This document shows, piece by piece, positions 25,228 through 31,026 of a DNA stretch of 41,082 nt. Numbering within the stretch: position 1 is the stretch's first letter; the number at the start of each line of letters is the position of its first letter. Source of the DNA: a virus. The stretch is taken from positions 1-41,082 of the IMG/VR virus record IMGVR_UViG_3300021964_000164, one strand, 5' to 3'. The notes beneath the pieces were generated by a model. It did not search any database, was not told the origin of the DNA, and was given only the letters and a program-made list of their open reading frames with translations. The position numbers and the translations under genes are program-made.

Positions 25228-25256
25228 ATTGTAGCATACATAAAATACTCTGTCAA
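25228..25256 (-). promoter_or_regulatory. Strong sigma70-type promoter for replication operon
   Basis: On the leftward strand TTGACA (25251-25256), a 17-base spacer and TACAAT (25228-25233) form a near-consensus promoter. TGC before the -10 also supplies an extended -10. Transcription would start near 25221 and read into ssb, primase-helicase and polymerase. Confidence 0.88.
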
Positions 25257-25258
25257 GG

Positions 25259-25295
25259 CTAATAGTCAATTAATTTTATTTTGCTGATAGTCAAT
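25259..25295. promoter_or_regulatory. Paired 12-bp direct repeats upstream of ssb promoter
   Basis: CTAATAGTCAAT (25259-25270) and CTGATAGTCAAT (25284-25295) differ at one base and are 25 bases apart. They sit immediately upstream of the leftward -35 box. Their position suits operators for an activator or repressor, and the spacing puts them roughly 2.4 helical turns apart. Confidence 0.6.
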
Positions 25296-25328
25296 GAAAA
25301 AATAAAAAATATATACAAAAATACAGAC

Positions 25329-25352
25329 AAAAAAAGAGGGCATTTCTGCCCT
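25329..25352 (-). terminator. Rho-independent terminator of the small early operon
   Basis: In the leftward RNA AGGGCA-GAAA-UGCCCU (25337-25352), with a GNRA loop, is followed by CUUUUUUUG. It overlaps the stop codon of the gene at 25351, so the hairpin begins in the last codon, and it separates the early genes from the ssb promoter. Confidence 0.88.
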
Positions 25353-25590
25353 AAGTTTTCTTTAAATCTTCATGTTTCTGCACTAGGTATCCTAACTTGT
25401 GCATCATACCTAACAGAGAGTCCTCGTCAGCCTCGCTTAAAGCTACTTTTAAGGCCTGTTCTCTTTGTTCCCTTTCAAACTCCTTACTTTCAAGGTATTC
25501 GTCTACAAAATCCATGCTATCGACCTCACCATATTCGTTAACACGACCATTATCTTCACACCAACTAATGTATCTTTTTATTCCACTCAC
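25351..25590 (-). CDS. Small acidic protein (79 aa), GTG start
   Basis: The GTG start overlaps the previous gene's TAG by one base. The protein is acidic and helical (SMDFVDEYLESKEFEREQRE, then ALSEADEDSLLGMMHKLGYL) without cysteines or membrane segments. It is the last gene before the intrinsic terminator. I do not recognise it; small host-takeover proteins often occupy such positions, but that is context only. Confidence 0.65.
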   Translation of the reverse strand: MSGIKRYISWCEDNGRVNEYGEVDSMDFVDEYLESKEFEREQREQALKVALSEADEDSLLGMMHKLGYLVQKHEDLKKT

Positions 25591-25730
25591 TATAATCCTC
25601 CATATCCATCAGGACAACAACATGGACAATAATACTCGTCATCATGTATAAAACAAATATAAATATTAGTCTTATCTCCACAATCTACGCAAGTTCTATC
25701 ATCACTTTCTTCAAGTTCACTTTCGTACAT
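25590..25730 (-). CDS. Cys-rich mini-protein, probable zinc ribbon (46 aa)
   Basis: ATG 25730 opens 46 residues: an acidic N-terminus (MYESELEESDDRT), then C14-VD-C17, C26 and the cluster C35-P-C37-C-C39-P. Two pairs separated by about 18 residues match a minimal zinc ribbon. GGGAGAA precedes the start. Its stop overlaps the next GTG. Zinc ribbons of this size in phages often bind nucleic acid or host RNA polymerase; no specific role is implied by the sequence. Confidence 0.7.
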   Translation of the reverse strand: MYESELEESDDRTCVDCGDKTNIYICFIHDDEYYCPCCCPDGYGGL

Positions 25731-25739
25731 ATGTTCTCC

Positions 25740-25937
25740 CTAAAATTGAGGCTCAAACTCTATGCCTCTATCCACTAAAGACTTGAAATGCTCTGCTTTA
25801 CTTTTGTAAAACCTAGCATCATCAAGTCTATCCTCGAAGTCAGCATCTAAATATAAATTGTACAACCTTTTGTATTCGATTGCACAATCTATAAGTTGAT
25901 GGTTAACTTCCCAATTTCTTCCAGTTAAGTCAGTCAT
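25740..25937 (-). CDS. Small hypothetical protein (65 aa)
   Basis: The start is set at ATG 25937 (MTDLTGRNWEVNHQLIDCAI), where ATGACTGA overlaps the upstream stop, rather than at the far upstream ATG (26033) lying within another gene. The product is helical and charged with several tyrosines (IEYKRLYNLYLDADFEDRL). No family recognised. Confidence 0.65.
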   Translation of the reverse strand: MTDLTGRNWEVNHQLIDCAIEYKRLYNLYLDADFEDRLDDARFYKSKAEHFKSLVDRGIEFEPQF

Positions 25938-26157
25938 TGAGTCTATTATACAACAATTCAAACTCAACATCTTCCCTTGATGGTGTGTTACCACCAAGAT
26001 ATTTCTTGAGTATCTCCTCAGTATCTTCTTCAATAAGCCTAATCTTTTCTATGCGGTCATTGATTTCTTTTCTGAGTTTACTCTTGACTTTGTTCTTCCT
26101 AGTCAGTTCTTGCTCAAGTTCTTTGAGCCATTCGTTACTCTCTGTTGCTCCTTTCAT
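25930..26157 (-). CDS. Small coiled-coil protein (75 aa)
   Basis: Nearly the whole protein is charged helix (WLKELEQELTRKNKVKSKLR, then DRIEKIRLIEEDTEEILKKY), so a coiled coil is likely. It overlaps both neighbours (ATGA-type upstream, 8 bases downstream), showing translational coupling. Function unknown. Confidence 0.65.
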   Translation of the reverse strand: MKGATESNEWLKELEQELTRKNKVKSKLRKEINDRIEKIRLIEEDTEEILKKYLGGNTPSREDVEFELLYNRLND

Positions 26158-26384
26158 GTGTACTCCTTGTCAATGAAATCACCACGACTCATACCTTTGT
26201 CAGCGTACTCATCCTCAATCAAGTGAGCATCATTATCAGTATGCCAAGCTAATTTCTGCTCAAGCTCACTAATATCTGCCCAAAGACTTTTAATCTCTAG
26301 CTTGAGTGCATCATTTTCTTTCTTGAGAGTTCTATTAATTCTCAAGGCCTCATCATTAAAGTGTTTATTGTTATTCGGGTTCAT
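26154..26384 (-). CDS. Small helical protein (76 aa)
   Basis: ATG 26384 (MNPNNNKHFNDEAL) is preferred to the upstream ATG 26438 because GGAG lies 8 bases before it. The region further upstream also forms a hairpin. The middle is a Leu-rich helix (LKKENDALKLEIKSLWADIS) that could form a coiled coil with the next gene's product. No family recognised. Confidence 0.65.
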   Translation of the reverse strand: MNPNNNKHFNDEALRINRTLKKENDALKLEIKSLWADISELEQKLAWHTDNDAHLIEDEYADKGMSRGDFIDKEYT

Positions 26385-26418
26385 TCTAATACTCCAAAAA
26401 AATATAACCAGACAAGTA

Positions 26419-26457
26419 TGTTGACACTTAGATAACACATTGTACTAAATGTCAACA
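26419..26457 (-). promoter_or_regulatory. Intergenic RNA hairpin, 13 bp
   Basis: The leftward RNA TGTTGACATTTAG pairs with CTAAGTGTCAACA, 13 pairs with one G-U, around a 13-base loop. It separates two small genes. The TTGACA inside one arm could also serve as a -35 box, but no convincing -10 follows. Confidence 0.65.
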
Positions 26458-26497
26458 CAGTTTCTTCTACCTTTAGCTTTGTATTCTCATTCAAAAT

Positions 26498-26896
26498 TTA
26501 CCACCAACTATCATAAACTACTTTGTAGCCATCTTTAATTGCTTGTAGTCCATTCTTAACAAACTCAAGGTCATAAGCATCTTGTTCCTTAACTTCTTCT
26601 GTGTCATAGTCATAACTATCATGACCAAAGAAGAAGCCTTGAGTATCAGGTAATTTCTTCTCCTTAATATACTTTTGTAATCTATTGAGGTCAATCTCAT
26701 CTAACTCAATAGGAACACAATTAAATACTTGAGGAATATCACCATTTGGATTTGGGCAACCCTGTTCTTCCCAAAGCATCTGCATAAACCCATGCAATCT
26801 GTTGTGTTTTCTCCAACTAGCAAGGTCAACATCATTTTCATTCTCTTGCCTTAAATCTTCCGACTTAGTTTTCCACGCATACATATCTAATCCCAT
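26498..26896 (-). CDS. Conserved phage protein, MGLDMYAW family
   Basis: The 132-residue protein begins MGLDMYAWKTKSEDLRQE and contains ASWRKHNRLHGFMQMLWEEQ, FNCVPIELDEIDLNRLQKYI and a C-terminal DGYKVVYDSWW. This N-terminus and the 'W.K...LH.WM' pattern occur widely in phages and some plasmids, sometimes misannotated as a kinase. No nucleotide-binding loop is present, so the function remains unknown. AAAAGGAAAA lies upstream, and a hairpin precedes it. Confidence 0.8.
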   Translation of the reverse strand: MGLDMYAWKTKSEDLRQENENDVDLASWRKHNRLHGFMQMLWEEQGCPNPNGDIPQVFNCVPIELDEIDLNRLQKYIKEKKLPDTQGFFFGHDSYDYDTEEVKEQDAYDLEFVKNGLQAIKDGYKVVYDSWW

Positions 26897-26910
26897 ATTT
26901 TTTCCTTTTC

Positions 26911-26979
26911 TTAGTTAATAGGAGTATAGACTATCGCCCTCTAGAGTTAATAGCAATAGCCTATATTTCTAACAACTAA
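26911..26979 (-). promoter_or_regulatory. Intergenic RNA hairpin with outer stem
   Basis: The inner leftward stem TATAGGCTATTGC / GCGATAGTCTATA has 13 pairs, two of them G-U (26925-26937 with 26953-26965). An outer TTAGTT/AACTAA pair (26911-26916 with 26974-26979) encloses it. It ends just before the ribosome site of the MGLDMYAW gene. Confidence 0.7.
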
Positions 26980-27313
26980 TTTATACTTACTTCGGTTATG
27001 TTACTTGACTTAGTTCGCATACTTGTGTACTGCTTTTTATAACCTCATCCCTTTTAATTTTTCTGCTTAGTATAAATAAGTGAGCAGTTTTATTGAAGGC
27101 AAATTGCAGTCATTAGTCATACTCAGGACTCCTCTCTAGATTTTCAGGACTTCCACCAATTGGCACTAGATACCTGTGAGATGTAAGGCACATAAAAGGT
27201 CGTAGCAAATCCATATCCCAATCTTCTATTATGTTTAATATATAATTACTTATATAATACCTTACAAATTTGGGAGCAGTTTATCAAGTCATACTCAGGA
27301 CTCGGAGATGTTC
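26980..27313. other. Gene-poor interval with a 17-bp direct repeat
   Basis: No convincing gene longer than about 35 codons occurs here. The 17-mer AGTCATACTCAGGACTC is present at 27115-27131 and again at 27287-27303. GAGCAGTTT also lies near both copies (27082 and 27274), so a larger block appears duplicated and then diverged. The region is A/T-rich and may be a decayed gene duplication. Confidence 0.6.
27113..27214 (-). CDS. Possible 33-aa ORF
   Basis: ATG 27214 opens MDLLRPFMCLTSHRYLVPIG..., ending in SPEYD. The end coincides with the 17-bp repeat; the other repeat copy would encode SPEYD too but then reads on. GGGAT lies before the ATG, a poor ribosome site. It may be a real micro-protein or chance. 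Confidence 0.3.
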   Translation of the reverse strand: MDLLRPFMCLTSHRYLVPIGGSPENLERSPEYD

Positions 27314-27487
27314 CTATATTAATCTTGAAAAGAAATTGAATTGATTGTTCAACTGGATAAATACTTGTACTTGCCATATCAATACAGCACTATTAAATAT
27401 TATCCCAAAGAAACCAATCCATACTAATATTTTAGCAATCATTTCTTTTTGGCTATGTCTTAACCACACTCTTTTATTCTTTCTCAT
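27314..27487 (-). CDS. Small single-TM protein (57 aa)
   Basis: ATG 27487 (MRKNKRVWLRHSQKEM) is chosen because it overlaps the upstream TAA by one base and the N-terminus becomes a basic cytoplasmic tail. One membrane segment follows (ILVWIGFFGIIFNSAVLIW). Size and topology fit an inner-membrane micro-protein; no family recognised. Confidence 0.6.
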   Translation of the reverse strand: MRKNKRVWLRHSQKEMIAKILVWIGFFGIIFNSAVLIWQVQVFIQLNNQFNFFSRLI

Positions 27488-27705
27488 TACATTTCTCCCC
27501 AACCCGCAGAGGTCAGCCAATCATTATCTGCCTTGACATTTGCCTCGTGGTTTCTAATACTTCTCATCTTTTCCTTATCGTTCTCGCAATCATCACAAAT
27601 TGCAATCCTACCATAAGGATTAGTGTATCCACATTTAGTTAATACAGGCTTATAATCAATGCCCGTATCAATAAAATATTCAACCTCATTAATACATCTT
27701 TCCAT
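27487..27705 (-). CDS. Small Cys-containing phage protein (72 aa)
   Basis: The 72-residue protein has C25 in TKCGYTNPYGRIAICDDCEN and a C-x2-C pair (ICDDC), giving a possible treble-clef or ribbon zinc site. The rest, KEKMRSIRNHEANVKADNDW, is a charged helix. CTAAGGAGAAAG lies upstream, directly after hairpin 27732-27761. Family not identified. Confidence 0.65.
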   Translation of the reverse strand: MERCINEVEYFIDTGIDYKPVLTKCGYTNPYGRIAICDDCENDKEKMRSIRNHEANVKADNDWLTSAGWGEM

Positions 27706-27731
27706 TTTTCTTTCTCCTTAGTTATAAAGAG

Positions 27732-27761
27732 TTTGGACAGTAGCCCTCGATACTGCCCAAA
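27732..27761 (-). promoter_or_regulatory. Intergenic RNA hairpin, 11 bp
   Basis: Leftward TTTGGGCAGTA pairs with TACTGTCCAAA (11 pairs, one G-U; loop of 8). TAAAAAC lies before it, then ACTCTTTATAACTAAGGAGA after it, linking the hairpin to the next gene's ribosome site. Confidence 0.75.
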
Positions 27762-27765
27762 GTTT

Positions 27766-28044
27766 TTACAACTCAGCTAGTAAAAGATTAGCCTTTCTCG
27801 TTGAAATTTCATAACCTTTATGAATAAACTTTCGTTTAATAATTTTATCATCAACATAAAATCTAAACTCTTTCATGCTGTTATCGTAAGTTTTACAAGT
27901 TGTCCTGTGTGTTAGAAAGGGGTGGGAGTTTACGCTACTTGTTCCCACTCTTACTTTAACAACTCCATCTGCTTTTACCCCGTAGGATTTATCAGACTTA
28001 TAAGCACAACTTTTAATTATATTCCATATTGGATATTGTCTCAT
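27766..28044 (-). CDS. Small basic protein (92 aa)
   Basis: The protein is basic and beta-like (GVKADGVVKVRVGTSSVNSH, FRFYVDDKIIKRKFIHKGYE) and ends KANLLLAEL. AAGGAGATAC precedes the start. It is flanked by two members of the intergenic hairpin series. No family recognised; a nucleic-acid-binding role is possible from charge. Confidence 0.65.
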   Translation of the reverse strand: MRQYPIWNIIKSCAYKSDKSYGVKADGVVKVRVGTSSVNSHPFLTHRTTCKTYDNSMKEFRFYVDDKIIKRKFIHKGYEISTRKANLLLAEL

Positions 28045-28072
28045 TTTTGTATCTCCTTGCTAGTTAAAAGAG

Positions 28073-28099
28073 TTGAGGCACTCTTGACGAATGCCCCAA
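28073..28099 (-). promoter_or_regulatory. Intergenic RNA hairpin, 11 bp
   Basis: Leftward TTGGGGCATTC pairs with GAGTGCCTCAA (two G-U; loop of 5). It is preceded by TAAAAAAC and followed by ACTCTTTTAACTAGCAAGGAGATAC, nearly the same trailer as the hairpin at 28292. Confidence 0.78.
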
Positions 28100-28108
28100 G
28101 TTTTTTAG

Positions 28109-28276
28109 CTAGTCCTCATCAATACAATGTATCAGTATTTGAGATTCGGGAACATGGTGTTCATCTGAGGCTTGTTTGATGAGTATGAGTTCAGCCTCTT
28201 TCTCTGTAAATGCCTCGATATATTCCCAATGATTGGTAATGATGTCAAAGCCTATGTGGAAAGTTTTCTTCTCCAT
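28109..28276 (-). CDS. First gene of early leftward operon (55 aa)
   Basis: ATG 28276 (MEKKTFHIGFDIITNHWEYI) is preferred to the in-frame ATG 28315, because AAGGAGATACC lies just before it and the longer form would start inside a hairpin. The product is a small acidic protein with alternating strand/helix character (EYIEAFTEKEAELILIKQAS). As first gene after the early promoter it is a candidate host-takeover factor. No family recognised. Confidence 0.65.
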   Translation of the reverse strand: MEKKTFHIGFDIITNHWEYIEAFTEKEAELILIKQASDEHHVPESQILIHCIDED

Positions 28277-28291
28277 TTGGTATCTCCTTGC

Positions 28292-28350
28292 TAGTTTAAA
28301 CGCAATAAGGCACACGCATAAAACATGTATGCCTTACAACTTTTAAACTA
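28292..28350 (-). promoter_or_regulatory. Leader hairpin of early operon, two-part stem
   Basis: An outer stem TAGTTTAAA/TTTAAACTA (28292-28300 with 28342-28350, 9 perfect pairs) encloses an internal loop. The inner leftward stem TAAGGCATAC/GTGTGCCTTA has 10 pairs, one G-U. The outer 3' arm runs straight into GCAAGGAGATAC, so folding would sit against the ribosome site. Confidence 0.78.
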
Positions 28351-28393
28351 AGTACAAGCTAGGATTTATTGCCCCACTTGTAACGCTAACCAG

Positions 28394-28407
28394 ATTTTTA
28401 AAGAGCA
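28394..28407 (-). promoter_or_regulatory. rRNA-leader-type boxA antitermination site
   Basis: The leftward strand reads TTGCTCTTTAAAAATCTGG. TGCTCTTTAA matches the first ten bases of the rrn boxA consensus (TGCTCTTTAACA), to which NusB/NusE bind in bacteria. It lies about 30-45 bases downstream of the predicted start of the early promoter, as in rRNA leaders. Confidence 0.65.
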
Positions 28408-28445
28408 ACACATGGACAGGAAAACACACGCATTTAATACCTTAC

Positions 28446-28473
28446 ATAATACACACCTTGCTATAAAAGTCAA
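28446..28473 (-). promoter_or_regulatory. Early leftward sigma70-type promoter
   Basis: TTGACT (28468-28473), a 16-base spacer and TATTAT (28446-28451) on the leftward strand. The start would be near 28439, ahead of boxA, the leader hairpin and the first early gene. Confidence 0.7.
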
Positions 28474-28519
28474 GCACTTTCTTCAATTAATTTAAAACTA
28501 TTGCATATAAATATATTAA

Positions 28520-28663
28520 TGAGAACATCTATCATATGCTACTGAGAACCATTCGCAATTAAGAATTATTCCTAGATGAGAACCATTCGCATTAAGCGTA
28601 GATGGTAATTATTCGCATTTGCGAGTCAGTCGCAAGTAAGAATGCAAATGATAGTCATTCTCA
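28520..28663. promoter_or_regulatory. Array of five Fur-box-like repeats
   Basis: Five 15-base sites follow the 7-1-7 Fur pattern TGATAAT-n-ATTATCA. They start at 28520 (TGAGAACATCTATCA), 28543 and 28577 (both TGAGAACCATTCGCA), 28603 (TGGTAATTATTCGCA) and 28649 (TGATAGTCATTCTCA, 13 of 15 counting the C centre of the classical box). They lie between the leftward early and rightward terminase promoters. They could instead be operators for a phage-coded regulator. Confidence 0.55.
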
Positions 28664-28670
28664 TTTAGAA

Positions 28671-28800
28671 AAACCCCGAAAGTCGACCCCCAGACCACCC
28701 AAATCGTGCGTGTGCCCACACACAGAATCTAACCTCCATGTAAAATTATTATTTTTTGAGTAATTTCCCCGCACAGCTACCCCGAATTCGGGCACAATGA
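28671..28800. other. C-rich segment with CCCGAATTCGGG palindrome
   Basis: After the A/T-rich repeat array the + strand turns C-rich (CCCC and CCCACC runs around 28672-28700, CCCCGC near 28768). It carries a perfect 12-bp palindrome, CCCGAATTCGGG, at 28781-28792. No gene is present. It could mark a replication, packaging or recombination boundary; nothing decides this. Confidence 0.4.
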
Positions 28801-28830
28801 ATAAAATACTTACACAAACTAAGAAATTTA

Positions 28831-28839
28831 TGGTATAAT
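28831..28839 (+). promoter_or_regulatory. Extended -10 promoter toward terminase genes (distal)
   Basis: TTTATGGTATAATATT contains TGGTATAAT (TGnTATAAT). TTACAC at 28810 is a weak -35 with an 18-base spacer. The 16-base core is identical to the one 146 bases downstream. Confidence 0.7.
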
Positions 28840-28976
28840 ATTGCTTATATTTTAAGTTAACTAAGCTACTATACCTAGAACCAAACATATAAAGTTACAT
28901 TGAACCCATCATCATTGTTGATATAAATTAAATGAATCACTTTGTATATATTCTAGGAATAGCATAAGCAATTTTA

Positions 28977-28985
28977 TGGTATAAT
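28977..28985 (+). promoter_or_regulatory. Extended -10 promoter at terS (leaderless)
   Basis: The same TTTATGGTATAATATT core recurs here. The expected start (7 bases after the hexamer) is near 28992, two bases from ATG 28994, and no Shine-Dalgarno is visible. No clear -35 is present, which extended -10 promoters can tolerate. Confidence 0.7.
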
Positions 28986-28993
28986 ATTAGTAT

Positions 28994-29581
28994 ATGGCAA
29001 ATAAAGGAACAATTTCTGCTGACTCCGAAAAGGAAATCAAAGAAATAGAAAAAGAATTAGAAGAAGAACTACGCTATGCAGTAGCATCATCTAAAGGTAT
29101 AGTACCAGCAGATGCTGTAATTAAGATTGAGCGTAAGAAAGGCCGACCTACTGGTGGACTTAGTGCAGAATCTAAGAAAGCTGGAGGTAAAAAATCTAGA
29201 ATTAAACGTGGACAAATATATAAACCTACAGATGACGATTATTCTAAGGTAGAAGAAATGGTTTGTATAGGTTTAGACCAGCATACTATAGCCAAGATTA
29301 TGGGTATTTCTAATGCCACCCTAAATAAATATTATGCACACAATTTATCTGTAGGAAAAGAAAAGCGTACCGCAAGGGTTGCCGGAGTTGCCTATGAAAT
29401 GGCAGTTTCAGGTGAATCTCCTAGCATGACTACGTTTTGGTTAAAGACTCAGGCCGGATGGTCTCCGAAACACCACGTTGTTGTAGAAGATAGACAGTTT
29501 GACATACAATGGGCCAGCGATGAAGCTGACATTGCGGATGCAAATCAAATATTAAGGAACAAGGATAGCAAAGTACACTAG
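28994..29581 (+). CDS. terS: Terminase small subunit
   Basis: The 195-residue protein has a charged N-terminal helix (KEIKEIEKELEEELRYAV) and a basic linker. A helix-turn-helix follows, EEMVCIGLDQHTIAKIMGIS...TLNKYYAHNL (about residues 88-117), typical of DNA-recognising small terminase subunits. GESPSMTTFWLKTQAGW is the conserved segment after it. It lies immediately upstream of the large subunit gene and downstream of an extended -10 with almost no leader. It selects phage DNA for packaging. Confidence 0.88.
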   Translation: MANKGTISADSEKEIKEIEKELEEELRYAVASSKGIVPADAVIKIERKKGRPTGGLSAESKKAGGKKSRIKRGQIYKPTDDDYSKVEEMVCIGLDQHTIAKIMGISNATLNKYYAHNLSVGKEKRTARVAGVAYEMAVSGESPSMTTFWLKTQAGWSPKHHVVVEDRQFDIQWASDEADIADANQILRNKDSKVH

Positions 29582-29586
29582 TATTT

Positions 29587-30876
29587 ATGCAAGAGGAGAG
29601 GAAATCTATTGTAATTCCCTATACACCTAGGGATTTACAGAAACACTTACATACTAATCTAGATAGATTTAATGTAGTTGTATGTCACAGAAGGTTTGGT
29701 AAGACTGTATTTGCAATTAATCAGTTAATTAAAAGTTCTGTAGAAGATATACAAGCTGGTAAAAGAGCACCACGCTATGCATACATAGCACCACTGTTTA
29801 AGCAGGCAAAGACAGTAGCATGGGATGAACTTAAAAGACTATGTGCTGTATTTCCTGAAGTAAAGTTTAACGAGGCAGAACTAAGAGCCGACTTTATGGG
29901 AGCGAGGATACAGCTATACGGTGCAGACAATTACGACACTCTCAGGGGAATTTATTTAGATGGGGTGGTGCTTGATGAGTACGCTCAGATGAACCCTAAG
30001 ATGTTCTCTGAGGTTATAAGGCCGGCACTCTCAGATAGGAAAGGTTATGCTATATTTATTGGTACACCTAAAGGTAAGAACGAATTTTATGATTTATACC
30101 ACTCTGCCCCAGAGAAGAAGGGATGGGCTAGATTCTTATACAAGGCGAGTGAAACAGGAATACTAGATAATGAAGAACTGGAACTTGCGAAACAAGATAT
30201 GGCAGAGACTGAATTTGAACAAGAATACGAGTGTTCTTGGTCTGCTGCACTTAGAGGTGCGTATTATGCTAAAGAGATTGAAACTGCTTATGAAGAAGAC
30301 AGAGTGGGGAAAGTCCCTTATGACCCGTCTAAACAAGTAGTAACAAGCTGGGACTTAGGGGTAAGTGATGCAACCTCAATTTGGTTCTGCCAGTTTGTAG
30401 GTAAAGCAGTACATATTATAGATTATTTTGAAGGTTCAAACGAAGGATTGCCATACTATATAGATGTACTTAAAGCAAAAGGCTACAGGTATGGTGCACA
30501 CATAGCACCGCACGATATTGTAGTACGAGAATTTTCTACTGGTAAGTCAAGACGAGACCTAGCATTTGACCTAGGCATTGACTTTCAAGTAGCACCAAAG
30601 TTAAAGGTTATGGATGGTATAGACACTACCAGAACTTACTTAAATAAATGCTGGTTTGATGAAGAAAAAACCAAGAAAGGTTTAGAAGCATTACTACAAT
30701 ATAGAAGTAGTTATGATGACAAGAAAAAGATTTGGTCACAAAGACCAGTCCACGATTGGACTTCACACGCTAGTGATGCGTTTCGCTACTTATGTGTAAC
30801 AGATGTAGTGTTTACAGGTAATGATAGTGTCTGGGGAAGGGAACTCCCTAAGACAGATTTAAGTTGGATAGTATAA
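29587..30876 (+). CDS. terL: Terminase large subunit
   Basis: The packaging ATPase motif is VCHRRFGKT (Walker A, K39), with VVLDEYA as Walker B plus catalytic Glu (D130, E131) and FIGTPKGKNEFYDLY as the coupling motif. The C-terminal RNase H-like nuclease shows SWDLGVSDATS (D256, D261) and HASDAFRYL (D397). All the residues expected for ATP-driven translocation and DNA cleavage are there; 429 residues is compact for the family. It works with terS and the portal encoded just downstream. The ATG at 29587 lacks a strong ribosome site. Confidence 0.95.
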   Translation: MQEERKSIVIPYTPRDLQKHLHTNLDRFNVVVCHRRFGKTVFAINQLIKSSVEDIQAGKRAPRYAYIAPLFKQAKTVAWDELKRLCAVFPEVKFNEAELRADFMGARIQLYGADNYDTLRGIYLDGVVLDEYAQMNPKMFSEVIRPALSDRKGYAIFIGTPKGKNEFYDLYHSAPEKKGWARFLYKASETGILDNEELELAKQDMAETEFEQEYECSWSAALRGAYYAKEIETAYEEDRVGKVPYDPSKQVVTSWDLGVSDATSIWFCQFVGKAVHIIDYFEGSNEGLPYYIDVLKAKGYRYGAHIAPHDIVVREFSTGKSRRDLAFDLGIDFQVAPKLKVMDGIDTTRTYLNKCWFDEEKTKKGLEALLQYRSSYDDKKKIWSQRPVHDWTSHASDAFRYLCVTDVVFTGNDSVWGRELPKTDLSWIV

Positions 30877-30885
30877 GGAGAAGGT

Positions 30886-31023
30886 ATGAATCCAAAATGG
30901 TTAGAAAATAAAATATTAGAAATATTGCAAGAGGTTCGAGACATCAAACATATTATGAAAGCAGTTAGTATGTCACAACCACCGGCAAAACCGGTAAAAG
31001 AACCAGCAAACAAAGGTAAATAA
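30886..31023 (+). CDS. Small helical protein between terL and portal (45 aa)
   Basis: AAGGAGAAGGT precedes ATG 30886. The product is MNPKWLENKILEILQEVRDI..., a helix followed by a Pro/Lys tail (QPPAKPVKEPANKGK). The strong ribosome site and the tight fit between terL and the portal gene support expression. Function unknown. Confidence 0.75.
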   Translation: MNPKWLENKILEILQEVRDIKHIMKAVSMSQPPAKPVKEPANKGK

Positions 31024-31026
31024 TAT

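Noticed and set aside
26419-26457. TTGACA at the hairpin arm as a leftward promoter
   Set aside because: No -10 hexamer with more than three or four matches occurs at 15-18 bases; the symmetric arms are better explained as a hairpin.
28700-28735. GTGTG/CACAC inverted repeat near 28710 as a terminator
   Set aside because: The loop would have only two or three bases and no T-run follows.
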